From: Triatoma infestans
Lineage: Eukaryota; Arthropoda; Insecta; Hemiptera; Reduviidae
Direction of reading: 5' to 3'
Length of the DNA: 64,000 bases
Assembly (NCBI GenBank): GCA_011037195.1
Contig: JAAEAF010003387.1
Location: forward strand, 1-64,000
Within the stretch, counting starts at the first letter, position 1. Every line of letters starts with the position of its first letter. A program made the translations under genes and the position numbers. Of this stretch, positions 43,250 through 54,019 are shown one piece after another. The notes under the pieces were generated by a model. That model did no database searches. It saw nothing but the letters and a program-made list of their open reading frames with translations, and was not told where the DNA came from.

Positions 43250-43700
43250 TACTTCTTCACTCGAATTCAATCACTTTCATCAGCATCTCCGTCCTCTAAA
43301 ATAATGTCCCTGTATCTTCTCAAGAGTTACAGGAGTTACAGTGGAGGTTGTTCCCTCTAGTAAGAAACATTAATCCTGTACGTGTGAGCATCACCTTCTT
43401 CGTCCTTTGATACAAGTCCTTCATACTCCTTCAAGAGTGATACTTGGGCGACTTCAGCAAAGTTGTTATTCCCTATAGTAAGAGCACTGAACTTATATAA
43501 TGTCCCTTATATGTCCCTTGTATGAATGGTCCCGTTGCCGCTAATGGATCTCGAAATTTCGGGATTCAGTTTAAACGATTCTTCTGACGTACTTATAAGC
43601 TGCTTAAAAATACTCTTATCTCCCACTTGGAATTTATCTTTGTGTATCCATCTTCTAAAATAAGTCTACCGTTGATGCTTTTATCTAAGAGTTGGCGCTA
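43250..43700 (-). other. Possible decayed coding sequence, unrecognised
   Basis: The minus strand has an open-looking stretch RWIHKDKFQVGDKSIFKQL, ISTSEESFKLNPEISRSIS, then EVAQVSLLKEYEGLVSKDEE followed by GDAHTYRI. A second similar unit follows in broken frames: TVTPVTLEK, RYRDIILEDGDADESD. Base composition is richer than the flanks. It looks like an old protein with an internal repeat, but I do not recognise the family. Confidence 0.3.
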
Positions 43701-43799
43701 GTACCTCTGCGGTGTACTACTTACACCTGTTTTGTGAGTTTTGTGATTTAAAGCAGTATCTACTAGTAAGAATTTGAAGTCGGAGATAGTCCAAAACTT

Positions 43800-44925
43800 C
43801 TGCGAACCCACTATCTGTTCGTAGATTTCATAGCAGCGTATGACAGCATCAATCGAGAAGAGCTCTAAAAGACCATGTTAGAAATGCGTATTCCGCCAAA
43901 AACTTGTTCGTCTTGTTAGGCTCACGATGGAAGGAGCGGAGTGCGTTGTGTGGATGTACAGGCACCTCTAATCCAAAGGTGTGAGACAAGGAGATGCATT
44001 GGCATGCCGGTTGTTTAAATTGGCCCTCGAAAAGGTTAGGCGGGATTCTGGGATACAGATGGGAGGGACGATATTCCATAATCTGTCCAGATACGGACGC
44101 CATCGACATCATCAGGAGATCGTTCGACTCTATGAAGAATGCATGTCACGATATGGAAAGGGCGGCTAAGAAGCTCGGGTTGGAGGTGAACCAGACAAAA
44201 AGCAAATATATGCATACTGGTGGAGTGACAAACTCGCCTTTAGCACAGTCTGTAGTAATAGGCAATTATAGTTTTGACCAAGTGGACAGGTTTTGCCACT
44301 TACGTTCGTTGATTACTGGAATCAAAACGTGTCCGAAGAGATAAGGAACAGAGTGATGGCGGCTAATAGATGCTACTTCGGACTAAACCGCCATATAAAA
44401 AGTCATCTTGTTTCTAGAAACACGAAGATGCTGTTGCACAAAATACTGATCCGCACAGTGCTCATCTATAGGTTCTGAAACATGAACAACTCCCAAGATT
44501 GGCGAGAGGATCCTTTCGATGCTCGAAAGAAGGATTTTAAGAAGGATCTCCGGACCAATTACGGAGGCCCAAAGCTGGAGAAGAAGAACCACTATGGAGG
44601 TATTGAACATGTATGGCGAGCCAGATGTAGTTAAGATAATTACGCTCACTAAGCAGCGATGGGCAGGGCATGTTGCAAGGATAGCAGAATACGAGATGCC
44701 TAGAAAAGTCTTGGAAGAAAGAGTCGACCGCACGAGCAGTCTTGAAACAGTGGGCAGACCCAAACTGAGATGGGTTGATGGTATAGCAGAGGATTCCAGA
44801 GTTCTGCTGAATGTGCAGAATTGGAAAGCTGCAGCAACTGATAGAGATGACTGACGCAGGCGAATATGGAGGCTAAGGTTCAATAATGGGCTATATAAGC
44901 TAGCGAAGAAGATAAGATAATCTAA
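43800..44925 (+). pseudogene. RTE-like / endonuclease-reverse transcriptase LINE, 3' half
   Basis: Plus strand in pieces: GVRQGDALACRLFKLALEKV (43980-44040), a degraded YADD box (DTDAIDII at 44090-44115), RAAKKLGLEVNQTKSKYM, NYSFDQVDRFCHLRSLITG, RVMAANRCYFGLNRHIKS, KILIRTVLIYRF, LERRILRRISGPITEAQSWR, QRWAGHVARIAEYEMPRKVL and GRPKLRWVDGIAEDSRVL to 44854. This is the palm, thumb and C-terminus of a LINE type annotated in many invertebrates as endonuclease-reverse transcriptase. The second catalytic Asp is Ala (GCC at 44099-44101), and several frame changes are present. Related to the minus-strand copy at 52543-54007. Confidence 0.75.
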
Positions 44926-46589
44926 AACAGAATCTTGCTGGGGTATTATTTTCGGAATTGATTAAGTCTAGTCCTTAGTCCTTCCGGTTTTCGATATTTC
45001 TTGCAAAAAAAAATGGTGTATCTGTAAAATATAATTCCCACAATTTATCATTACATTGGTTCCATTGTATTACTTTATATAATTATTTTCGGAAATTAAA
45101 TCAAATTAATCCCATGTATATTATTCTCAGAATTTTGATGAATGATTCGTTAGCTTAGTTAAACAAAACCTATTGTATACATAATTATTACGTTTATAGT
45201 GACTTGTTTTAACAATTACCTAATTAAACTGTTAATAATTATGTATGTTACTTAATCATGCTAATGTTATGCGTACACATTATGTTCCCTTTATATTAAA
45301 GTCTCAATAATATTTATATAATAGTTAATACAAGAGATATATTTTCACTTCTCATCATTCATAAAAGAGAGAAAAGTGTAATGTTATGGTGTGATGATGT
45401 GTATTGGTAGCTTGTGGCGTGAGCGTTTTAGTGAAAAGGGCTTGTATGTATGTAAGTTAAGAGATAGAAGTATTAAGAATAATTAAGAAGTCACCACTGT
45501 TATTAATAAATATATATTGTTAAAATAATAAGTAGTTAATTGATATTATAAACTTATTTAATTTATTGTGAAACTGGCACAGATATTTAGAGAGCGATTC
45601 CTGAAGTAGTGTTTCGATGTTTCCACCTTGATTTGTAGCACAAGTCTGTCTGTTTTTTTTGAACTGAACTATTTGAAAGCTGATGGCTCTCTCTATTCTT
45701 TGGAATTGCTCTCTCTCTAGCGGGGGCATTTTCTTGTACAAAAGGTTTGCCCTAACGGGATTTTGTGCCTTTGTTTTCTTAATAGCAATGACCAGATTTG
45801 ATATACCTGATTCTAAAATACACTCTTTTTGAAGATAAATTCACAGTCTAATATATTAACAAAATTAGATAATTTATTTTTAAAATCTATTATTTTTCAT
45901 TTCGTACTTCCACTACAAAAGAAATGTTATGTAAACAAAATATATATAGTATTTGAAAATGTAGAAAAGAAATTTAATTATACAATTTGAGCATAAGTAA
46001 TATAAAATGTTCTAGTATTATAATAATCATTCTAAACTCTATTGAGATGTTCTCCCACCCCCCACCCCTCCGAGCTGCAAACTTCAAAACAAAGTTCAAC
46101 CGTTTTCAACAGTTTACATTTATAGTAGTTGGAAATTTTAATTTAAAGATTCAAAGATTTAGTAACTTGTCATGCAATCTTTTCAACTAAATAGACACGA
46201 TAGCAAAGCACAGATTTATTTAGATATTACTAACTTTAACTTCAGCAATGATTCAATGATTTTTAGATAACTCAAATTTTATCATCCATCTTGAATCAAT
46301 AGATCTATTGATCGTTAATGTTTTAAAAAAAATTATTATTATTTAATGTCCAAATATTTTTATTTATATCAAAAACTACGTAGTAGAAAACAATCTTCGT
46401 ACTGATTTCTGGTTCGTACATCATTGAGTGATGTTAGTTATTTCCATTCTTGGTAGTTGAGGAACTTCAATTATATACTTTTCCAATCAAACTAAAATTG
46501 ATTTCTAATAAACGTTAACCATTTACTGCACCAATTGAATACTTTCCATACAGATAAACTTCTATTAAATCAGATTGAACTTGTACAGC
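44926..46589. other. AT-rich intergenic sequence
   Basis: No gene assigned. Frames at 45520-45741 (minus) and 45987-46190 (plus) show no domain. Confidence 0.45.
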
Positions 46590-46985
46590 CGTAGGAGGAA
46601 GTGAGACATCTGTCAAATTTTCGAACTTGAGTTATCACTTGAAATGTTGGAGGGTGTTCCCTTCATCGCGAACAAGTAGTTTTTATAAATTGCTTTTTTC
46701 GCCCCCCCCCTTCTCATTCTCTGAATGTTTTTGTGTGTGGATGAACAGCAGAGCTATAAAAGATTTACTTAACACCAAGAATTAGATCCGAAGGGTTCAC
46801 ACAAAAATCAGTCGGGAGGAAACAATTGTTTCATATTTTTATCATTTATCGCAAATTTTCTATTTATTTTAACGGAATTCTAAGGAAGCTTGAGTTTAGA
46901 ATTTCCTTTAATTTCCGGCCAATTTCGGAAATCTGGCACAATTACAATATTTCCTCTTAGCACTAATAAGAGAAAGTAATTATAA
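46590..46985. repeat. 1-kb repeat terminal fragments
   Basis: 46590-46635 (AGGAGGAAGTGAGACATCTG, CAAATTTTCGAAC) is a minus-strand start. 46880-46985 (AATTTCCGGCCAATTTCGG, CACAATTACAATATTTCCTC, TAAGAGAAAGTAA) is a plus-strand end. The section between is unrecognised. Confidence 0.5.
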
Positions 46986-46989
46986 TAAA

Positions 46990-47584
46990 CAGATATTAAA
47001 ATATATTGAATATGAGCAAAAATAGTCTTCTTTTTTTTTTTTTTTATTAATTCACTCCAATATTTTACAATTCCAAAGAAATGTGTTAGTAGGTGAAGAG
47101 GATGCTGTATTTATACCGGGAGTTGTAAATCACCGTAATTGCTGTCGAAAGTATCATTTACTTAACTGGTGTAAAATACAGTTAGTAACATTACCTCAGT
47201 GTTCACTGAAAGTAAAATCCTATCTTTACCAGTTTTCAAAGGTTGAGTTTCATGGGGAAATACTTGTTCAGAAAATCCCTTCAAATCTAAAAATTATTAT
47301 TTTTTGAACTTTGATTTCTGGGTTGTGAGTGGGTGATTGTATATGTGTACGATGTGTGAACATTAACATCGTAACAAACGCGTTTGCTGATGATATTCCG
47401 TTTGTGTATCACAACTGGTTCCGTCACAATTTTTATTTCAATTCTAATTAATCAATCGAAAATGTAATTTTATTATATATTGTTTCAAGAATTTCTCAAA
47501 ATAGCTTTCATGATTTTCTTCAAATTGACATATTGCCTGTTTTTTTTTTTTAATGATTTATTATTACTTTTTCTTATGGTATGT
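46990..47584. other. AT-rich, no feature recognised
   Basis: Frame 47083-47307 (74 residues) has no recognisable domain. Short similarity to the 1-kb repeat modules around 47490-47530. Confidence 0.4.
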
Positions 47585-48600
47585 CTGGTGCAACTTTTCT
47601 TTCAAGAGAGACATGCGTCATAGCTCATGGTGTGATGAACGAGAGGGATGCGTTATTGCATACCTCATGCAAGTTGAATGGGCCTTTATTTTCATGACGC
47701 AACCACAACGCAACTACTTGGATTTTCGTTCAACATTCTATGCGTCTTGTTGATCTCACTACGTATTGTGTGATATTTTTATAGGTTATATATTATATTA
47801 TTAATTTTAAATCTTATTTAATTATTATTTTAATAATAACTTCATTAGTAATTAATATTATTCAACTATTATTATTAATTAATAATATCTCCTACAGCAG
47901 GTTTTCTCTGATTATTTCTATAATCAAGGGACACTTGATTAGATAGAAGATTATCATCTTCAAACAGTTTTGTGGGATGTAAATTCAAAATTATTATGTG
48001 CCAACAAAAGTGTGAGAAGTGACGCTTGTTCCGGGTTACTTGTTGTAGAGGTCTCATACCATTATCATTGGAAGTAACTTCTCTCCATGTGCCTCAAATA
48101 ACACTTTACCAGTGCTTTCATCCTCGTGATCAAAACTTCCAGGAGGTGAATACTATCTTGCTGCATCCAGGAGAAAATTATGAAGCAGAAGATAAGTTAA
48201 CACTATATCAACCACAGTCCCCCAATAACTGTAATTTCTATAGGCTTATGAAAAATTCTGAACGCTAGCGCCATCAACCCAAAAGCGTTTTCAATGATTT
48301 TCTCCTTGCTCTCGATAGCCTGTAATTAAATTCTCTTTCTGGCGGGCCCTTATTAAGGTCAGTTGCACATGATTTCATAAGATGAGGGCTCGCTGCTTTT
48401 TTCTATTTCGTGCACTTTTCAAAAACAGGTAACCTGCACAAATAGCTAATGCCGCTTTTGAATCCATCGATAAAATGCACACTGAACGGATGAAATATGG
48501 ACAACAAATTGAATGCCTCAAGAGGCATGCTCAAAAAGCATGCGCAACGCATGTTGAAATGGAAAGAGGAAGCGCAAGTTGAAAGGGAAGAGGAAGAGGA
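47585..48600 (-). mobile_element. PIF/Harbinger-type DNA transposon relic
   Basis: A transposase C-terminus lies on the minus strand at 48020-48420. Possible terminal inverted repeats: GTGCAACTTTTCTTTCAAG...ACATGCGTCATAG from about 47588, and, on the complement, TTTCAACTTGCGCTTCCTC...AACATGCGTTGCG from about 48590. They agree only loosely, and no TTA/TAA duplication is evident, so the limits are uncertain. Confidence 0.45.
48020..48420 (-). pseudogene. PIF/Harbinger transposase C-terminal part
   Basis: Minus strand: EPHLMKSC then DLNKGPPEREFNYRLSRAR (about 48315-48395), a one-base frame change, KIIENAFGLMALAFRIFHK (about 48250-48307), a further change, GGTVVDIVLTYLLLHNFLLD, and then SPPGSFDHEDESTGKV. 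Family transposases (DDE_Tnp_4 fold) show FNYRLSRARRVVENAFGIL, a R.RIF..PI segment, an LHN(Y/F)L motif and a YCPPG..D.ED end. The Glu of ENAFG, the third catalytic residue, is retained; the two Asp upstream are not seen. Non-functional because of frame changes and truncation. Confidence 0.7.
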
Positions 48601-48639
48601 AAGCGCACAAGTGTGGACATACCCTTACACATAGTAAGA

Positions 48640-49795
48640 GGAATTAAGCATTTAGTAAGCGTGAAAGAGAAAGAATATCTCAAAAATGAAAAATTGCAAG
48701 AAGTCTCTTAAATTTGGTATTTCATTTAGGTACTATCACTGCATCTGACGCGAAGTTTTTCGGTCAAAATCCATTAACCGAAAGTGTTTATCATCTTTTT
48801 CGCATTTTCTTGAAAACATCTCCAAAGAGATTATCTTTAAACTTCGTATACTCTCCACTACACACATTAAATACCTATCGTTTTTATTATTTAACATTTT
48901 CTCTTTGGGATATTAGGGGTTTTAATAGAATCCGAAAAGCGGAGAGAAACACAAAATTGACAATCTAATTTACTCGCTAACTAGGCCAGACAAGAGTGGG
49001 AGATTCCGTATATATTCAGCCGTGCTAGTTCTACGGGGAACAGTTTTTACAACAGTTTAAGACAAGATAACGAGTCAGCAACCTGCTACTACCTTTCTCA
49101 TCATTCAGTCTATATCTCTCGCTACCTAACTTCTATTATACTTGTAAAGAGTCTTTGTAGTTTTGTGTCTCTGTTTCATTAAACAGTGTTCAGCGTTTAT
49201 TCTAGTTTATTTTATCTATTAAATCCATTCTGTCTCCTTCTCACATCCATTGTAGGGGTTAAGCTTAGCTCTAAAGTAAAACTTCATTATAATGTATAGT
49301 TCTACTACTACCTGTGTAATATTAATATACATTAGAAACTTTGTTAGAAATTCAAATTTGAAGAAAATCGATTAGTTACTAAAAAATACGATTTTGCTGA
49401 ACAGATTTTTTTTAAATTTTTTCGAAAACGACTGATAATGATTTCCATTAAAACTTAGAATACTAACTTGTACAGATATATTCTCGTAAACCTATCACTT
49501 TTATTTGTAACATGTTTCTGAAAAAATTGTTTTGATTGGAGGTTTCTAAGGAATCTGAAACATTAAAATTCAAATGTATTTTTTCAATATTACTGGCCCT
49601 CCCTTGTACAATGTGATCATTCTCTACCTGCCTCGCTTGACATCTGTCTCTACCCATCCACCACCTCCACCAACTTTATATTTAAGTTAGGACATATGCA
49701 AAAAATTTGAAATTTAATGAAAATTTGTCATTTTGTATGTACTGTACTAACAGGAATAAAAGAAAGTCGTGCCAGTGTTTCACACCAGAATTTTT
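48640..49795 (-). repeat. 1-kb repeat, diverged, interrupted by an LTR
   Basis: 48645-48900: AGTAAGAGGAATTAAGC, AATATCTCAAAAATG, GATATT-like TGGTATTTCATTTAGGTAC, CATTAACCGAAAGTG. 49330-49795 continues to AAAGAAAGTCGTGCCAGTG and TTTCACACCAGAA, the complement of the head. Confidence 0.6.
48915..49244 (+). mobile_element. LTR-like insertion, related to 57794-58135
   Basis: Shares with 57794-58135 an ordered series: ATCCGAAAAGCGGAG, CTAGGCCAG, GGGAGA, TTTTACAACAGTTTA, TCTCGCTACCTAAC, AGTGTTCAGC, TCTAGTTTATT, ATCCATTCT and a CTCCTTCTCACA end. Interrupts a 1-kb repeat. No coding sequence; the 5' end is less clear than in the other copy. Confidence 0.55.
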
Positions 49796-49950
49796 TTAGT
49801 AAACTACGTTGTTTCTTGAAGCAGTTGTTTTATAAAAGGCAAATATTATATCAGCGATTCTTCAATAAATAATATCTCTTTCAGTTGCAAAAGTAATTTC
49901 AAATCTATACTTTCCATTTTTAAATTACTGATAACTGGATTATATATTTA

Positions 49951-51227
49951 CTACGGATGACACAAAAGTTTTGTTGGTTCTTGAATGGAATTGTTTGTTT
50001 ATCTGTCCTGTTCTGTATCATACTTTAATCCTTAACTAATCACGTTTATCAGAAAGAGAATCTTTCCAATTGCAATTGTTCCCTCAGTTATCGTATCTCT
50101 TTCAAACCCATACCTGTGCTTACTCTTTTAATATGAATTCAGAAAAATTTGAAATTCGTATACTTTTGCGGCATTATTGGAAACAAAGATTTACTGGAGC
50201 GGCTGCTGCTCTAAAAATATGTGAAGTGGATGGGGGAGGGTGTTGTGAATGAAAGGATTGCGCAACGTTGGTTTAGCGGCGACATCACCCTTGAAGATGA
50301 ACCATGTTTTGGGCGCCCATCTGAATGGGACATTGAAGCTACAGAAAGGGTAGTTAATGAAAATCCGTCAGCCAGTACTCGCCAACTGTTGTCTATTCTT
50401 GGGCCTTCTAGGGAAACAATACTCCGTCATCTCAATCACTTGGAAGAAATTTTAGGAGCTGCCGATTTGTACCCAATGATTTGACGGCCGCCCAAGCCCA
50501 ATATCGGATAGTCGGGTAGACATTGTCAACAACTGCTCACCAGTCCTAAAGACACTCGTTTTTTTTGAAAAGAATAGTCACTTGTGATGAAAAATGGATC
50601 TTTTACCGCAACCCTGACACACACACACACACAAAAGCAGTGGTTTAAACCAGGCCAGTTACCGAATCCGATTGTGAGACATGATAGGTTTGCACAAGTT
50701 ATGTTGTGTATTTGGTGGAATTTCGAGGGTATGATGTACTTTGAACTGATTTCTGATGGTCATGCTAAAAATGCAGAACTTTGTTCTCAGCAACTGGAGC
50801 GGGTGTATGAAGTTCTGGTTCCGAAATATCCTGCCCTAGTCAATCGGAAGAGAGTTCTTCTACAACAAGATAATGCTCGTCCTCATACCGCTAGAATAAC
50901 TCTGAATAAAATTGAAGGACTTGATGGCTACAACTTCTACCACATCCTGCACATAGCCCTGACCTCGCCCCCTCTGTTTCGCTCAATGGCTCATTCTCTT
51001 CGGGGGAGACAGTTCAATAATCAGGAGAAAGTCGTAAACGGTGTTCGCGAGTTTTTCGAATCAAAAGATAAAGACTGGTACCTGCGAGGTCTTCAACAGT
51101 TGGCTGATGGTGGGCTCAAGACAATCCAACACGAGGGATTATACTTTGAGAATTGAGCTGTAAGTTGTTATTTTTCAAATAGAATTTTATTGTACTGTAC
51201 AAACACCGACAAAACTTTTGTGTCAGT
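49951..51227 (+). mobile_element. Mariner transposon, near complete
   Basis: About 1.28 kb, the usual mariner length. Inverted ends: TGACACAAAAGTTTTGTTGG at 49958-49977 and, on the complement, TGACACAAAAGTTTTGTCGG from 51225 down to 51206 (19 of 20 match). The left outer bases are TA CTACGGA; the right outer bases merge into a (TA)n tract, so the terminal few bases and the TA duplication are only partly visible there. A single plus-strand transposase frame fills the interior. Confidence 0.88.
50133..51156 (+). pseudogene. Mariner transposase, inactivated
   Basis: Start MNSEKFEIRILLRHYWKQ at 50133 is the family N-terminus. Helix-turn-helix region KICEVDG (frame change at about 50230) VVNERIAQRWF, then PSEWDIEATERVVNENPSA and LSILGPSRETILRHLNHL. 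A further change near 50460 gives CRFVPNDLTAAQAQYRI. First catalytic Asp in IVTCDEKWI (about 50574), WNFEGMMYFELISDG, second Asp in LLQQDNARPHTARITL (about 50865). Third region: HPAHSPDLAPS is readable one frame off at about 50950-50985, but the following SDYHLF, which carries the third Asp of the D,D34D triad, is missing, and the frame resumes at LFRSMAHSLRGRQFNNQ. The tail DWYLRGLQQLADGG...IQHEGLYFEN ends normally at 51156. A (CA)n expansion (about 50619-50634) adds THTHT within the coding region. Confidence 0.88.
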
Positions 51228-51489
51228 ATATATATATACTCGCACGTACCAGTCATATATATATATATATATATAAGTATATTTATTTTATGACGTGTGG
51301 GACAAAGTAGCCATCAATATCGAATATTTATCGCAAATTACATTACTTGTTCAAAAAGGAGGCTTGAGGATATATTAAATTTTATCTTATCACGCTATTG
51401 TCAGGACACGAAAAATTACGTTTTTCGAAAACTTAATTTAAACTCGAAACGTAATAAAACGTTTTTGTATAGACTGGTAACGTAGGGAA
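51228..51489. other. (TA)n tract and AT-rich sequence
   Basis: (TA)n at 51227-51236 and about 51257-51275. TCAATATCGAATATTTATCGC, TGTTCAAAAAGGAGGCTTGAG and AGACTGGTAACGTA here recur at 52170-52335, so these two stretches are copies of an unclassified repeat of about 200 bp. Confidence 0.5.
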
Positions 51490-52085
51490 CGTAGTTACCA
51501 CTTAAACGGAAATCAGTTATGGGAAAGGGGGGTTACGGTTTCCTCTAAAGTGCTATTTCAACTTATTAGACAATTCTGCCATCTAAATAATGATAATTAG
51601 AATTGAATAAGTAGTTGAAATTCCGAGTTTGAAATAAATGGGAAAACCGGAAGTGCATTTACTTTACCACTTTACTAAATGATTTTTTCACTTTTTCGCG
51701 ATGTTCTCAAACATGGCTCCGACGATTTTCTGAAACATCGTATATAAACCACGCATACAAAGATCTACAACTTTTATTTAAAACATTTCTCTGGAAAAAT
51801 TCATTTAAGGGGGCTTTTAGGGGAGGGGTTATGTTTTTGTCCAAAGTGCTATCATAGTTGATTATATAATTCTATCATCCAAAAAAAATTAATTAGAAAT
51901 AAATAGATGGCCAAAAATCCGAGTTTCAAGAAAATTAGTTAACCGGAAGTGCGTTTTTACTCAACAGCTTTCTCAGTTTTGACGAATTTCATTAAATTTG
52001 GTACACTAGCTATAAAATTTGTCAATTATAATTTTGAGAACTGGAGTAAGAGAAAGTTGTGTGAGTGTTTCACACCAGATTTTTA
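51490..52085 (-). repeat. 1-kb repeat, 3' modules and head
   Basis: C/G-rich blocks GGGGGGTTACGG and GGGGAGGGGTTATG, module boundaries ACCGGAAGTGC near 51645 and 51942, and the end GTAAGAGAAAGTTGTGTGAG, TGTTTCACACCAGATTTT. Lacks the tail module and microsatellite on its left. Confidence 0.8.
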
Positions 52086-52089
52086 AATT

Positions 52090-52542
52090 GATAACTGATA
52101 ATTGAATTATATTATATATATATATATATATAAAAAAATATATTTTATGAAATCTGGGAAAAGGGCCCACCTATATCGAACATTTATCGCAAATTACGTA
52201 CATTACTTGTTCAAAAAGAAGGCTTGAGGACGTGTTAATTTTATCTTATCACTTTATTGTCAGGACCCGTAAAAATACATTTTTCGAAAACTGTGCGGAT
52301 CACGTAGTAATACGTTTTTTTATAGACTGGTAACGTAACTATTTGGGTTACTATAAGTGCGTATGTTTGTTATGCCCCTTCCATGCGCATTGTTAGTGTT
52401 CATTATTGACTTCATTACTTTATTGATTGACAAATTTTTGGAAATAAATAAAATTGATGAATTATAAATTTTTCCTTCTTTTTTTTTCTGTTTTCTAACC
52501 GTGTATTATATATTGATTTATACAAAAAGTGGTTTTATTTTT
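52090..52542. other. AT-rich sequence with an unclassified repeat
   Basis: (TA)n near 52111-52130. 52170-52335 resembles 51310-51485 (see there). No coding sequence. Confidence 0.45.
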
Positions 52543-54007
52543 CTTCTTCTTCTTCCGGTGCTACAGACCGAGACGGTCCTTGGCCTGCTCAATACGGATA
52601 GACCACTGAGCCCTATCGATGGCCAAACGGGCACTGACTCCTATCCCTCTCATGTCAGCCGTCACGTTATCTAACCACCTAGTTTTGGGACGGCCCCTTG
52701 GCCGACTATTGGCCAGCGTGCCCAGAAATACTTTCTTTACTATTTGGCCTTCTGGCATCCTGCAAACATGGCCATACCATTTCAGCCTCAGACCCTTTAT
52801 AAAGGATACTATTGAAGGCTCCCCGTATAGGTCGTACAGATCTCTATTTTTCCTTCTTTTCCAGCTACGGTTCTCCCTTATCGGTCCAAAGATTCGCCTT
52901 AGCATTTTCCGCTCAAACCTGTCTAACCTTTCGCAAGAAACCTTGCTTAACGTCCATGTTTCACTAGCGTATGTAACGACAGGTCTTACCAGCGTTTTGT
53001 ACACCGAATCTTCGTTCCTCGGCTGACCGCGCTGTTACTCATTATTTTACCGACAGTAAAGTACGCCCTATTACCCGCAACAATCCTTTTTTTCACTTTC
53101 TCTTCCTCGCTTCCAACCTCACTCGTATAATGGAGCCAAAATACGGGAAGCTGGAGATAGTGTCAAATGTATAATTTCCTATGACGTACTGCCCCGGTGG
53201 ATGCACCAAACGTTTTCTCCTGGCTACCAACACCTTAGTCTTATTCCCGTTAATTTGAAGCCCGACACTCCAATTTTATAAAAATATCTTTCACTGCAGC
53301 CAGCGACCTTCCGATAATGACCACATCATCTGCGTACGCCATGATTTGGGAAGTTTTATTAAGGATAGTCCTTGCAGATCCACTCCTAGCCTTTTGCAAA
53401 TTTTATGAAGTAGACAGTTAAATAGAAGCGGCGATACTGGATCCCCCTGTCTTAGTCCGTTTTCAATGTCAAAGGATGCTGAATAGCTTCCAATGGTCAC
53501 TACGGAACTTTTGGACTTCCGCATTGTCATCTCAGTTAATCTAATCAGTTTTGGCGGAATATGCATTTCTTTCATGGCCTGTATGAGTCCCCGTCTAAGA
53601 ACAGTATCATACGCAGTCTTGAAATCAACAAATAGCATCCACATTGTTACGCCGTGCTCTCTCATTTTTTCCTGCATCTGCCTCAAGGCAAAAATTTGAT
53701 CCGTCGTGGACCTCTCTTTCCTAAACCCTCCTTGGTAATCTCCGAGGCTTCTTTCTATATAGGGAGATAGCCTGTTATGCAGAGAAATAGCCAGAACCTT
53801 GTAAGCAACACTGAGCAAACTTATGCCTCTATAATTGTTACATTGCGTGCGGTCACTCTTCTTAAAGATGGGTAGTATAACACCTTCCGTCTAGCTCTCA
53901 GGCATCACTTCTTCCTGCCAGATATGACTCAGAAGGCTATGAAGTTCTTTTGCGAAGTCATCTCCACAAGCTTTGAGGTATTCAGCAGGTATTCCGTCTG
54001 TACCGGA
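52543..54007 (-). mobile_element. RTE-like LINE, 5'-truncated, with GAA tail
   Basis: The minus-strand element ends with repeats of GAA (plus-strand TTCTTCTTCTTC at 52543-52554). TTTTATTTTT occurs at 52533-52542 and 54008-54017 and may be the target duplication, though it is low complexity. A 1-kb repeat end lies to the right. Confidence 0.65.
52561..53990 (-). pseudogene. RTE-like endonuclease-reverse transcriptase, 3' part
   Basis: Down the minus strand: GTDGIPAEYLKACGDDFAKE, a stop, TEGVILPIFKKSDRTQCNNY then RGISLLSVAYKVLAISLHNR, YQGGFRKERSTTDQIFALRQ, MLFVDFKTAYDT (first catalytic Asp), GLRQGDPVSPLLFNCLL, then in the next frame MAYADDVVIIGRSL (intact YADD, about 53310-53345). A weaker stretch with VLVARRKRLVHPPGQYVIGN follows. 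The last open frame 53004-52561 is TLVRPVVTYASETWTLSK, FERKMLRRIFGPIRENRSWK, RLKWYGHVCRMPEGQIVKKV, GRPKTRWLDNV. Palm residues are intact; stops and at least two frame changes inactivate it. Confidence 0.82.
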
Positions 54008-54019
54008 TTTTATTTTTAT

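Noticed and set aside
44383..44883. Minus-strand frame of 166 residues
   Set aside because: Antisense to the RTE-like frames; the plus strand shows the family motifs.
48905..49260. Promoter and first exon of a host gene (TATA-like box)
   Set aside because: The same sequence recurs at 57794-58135 with LTR-type ends, and no coding exon follows.
52619..53026. Plus-strand frame of 135 residues
   Set aside because: Antisense to the RTE-like LINE on the minus strand.
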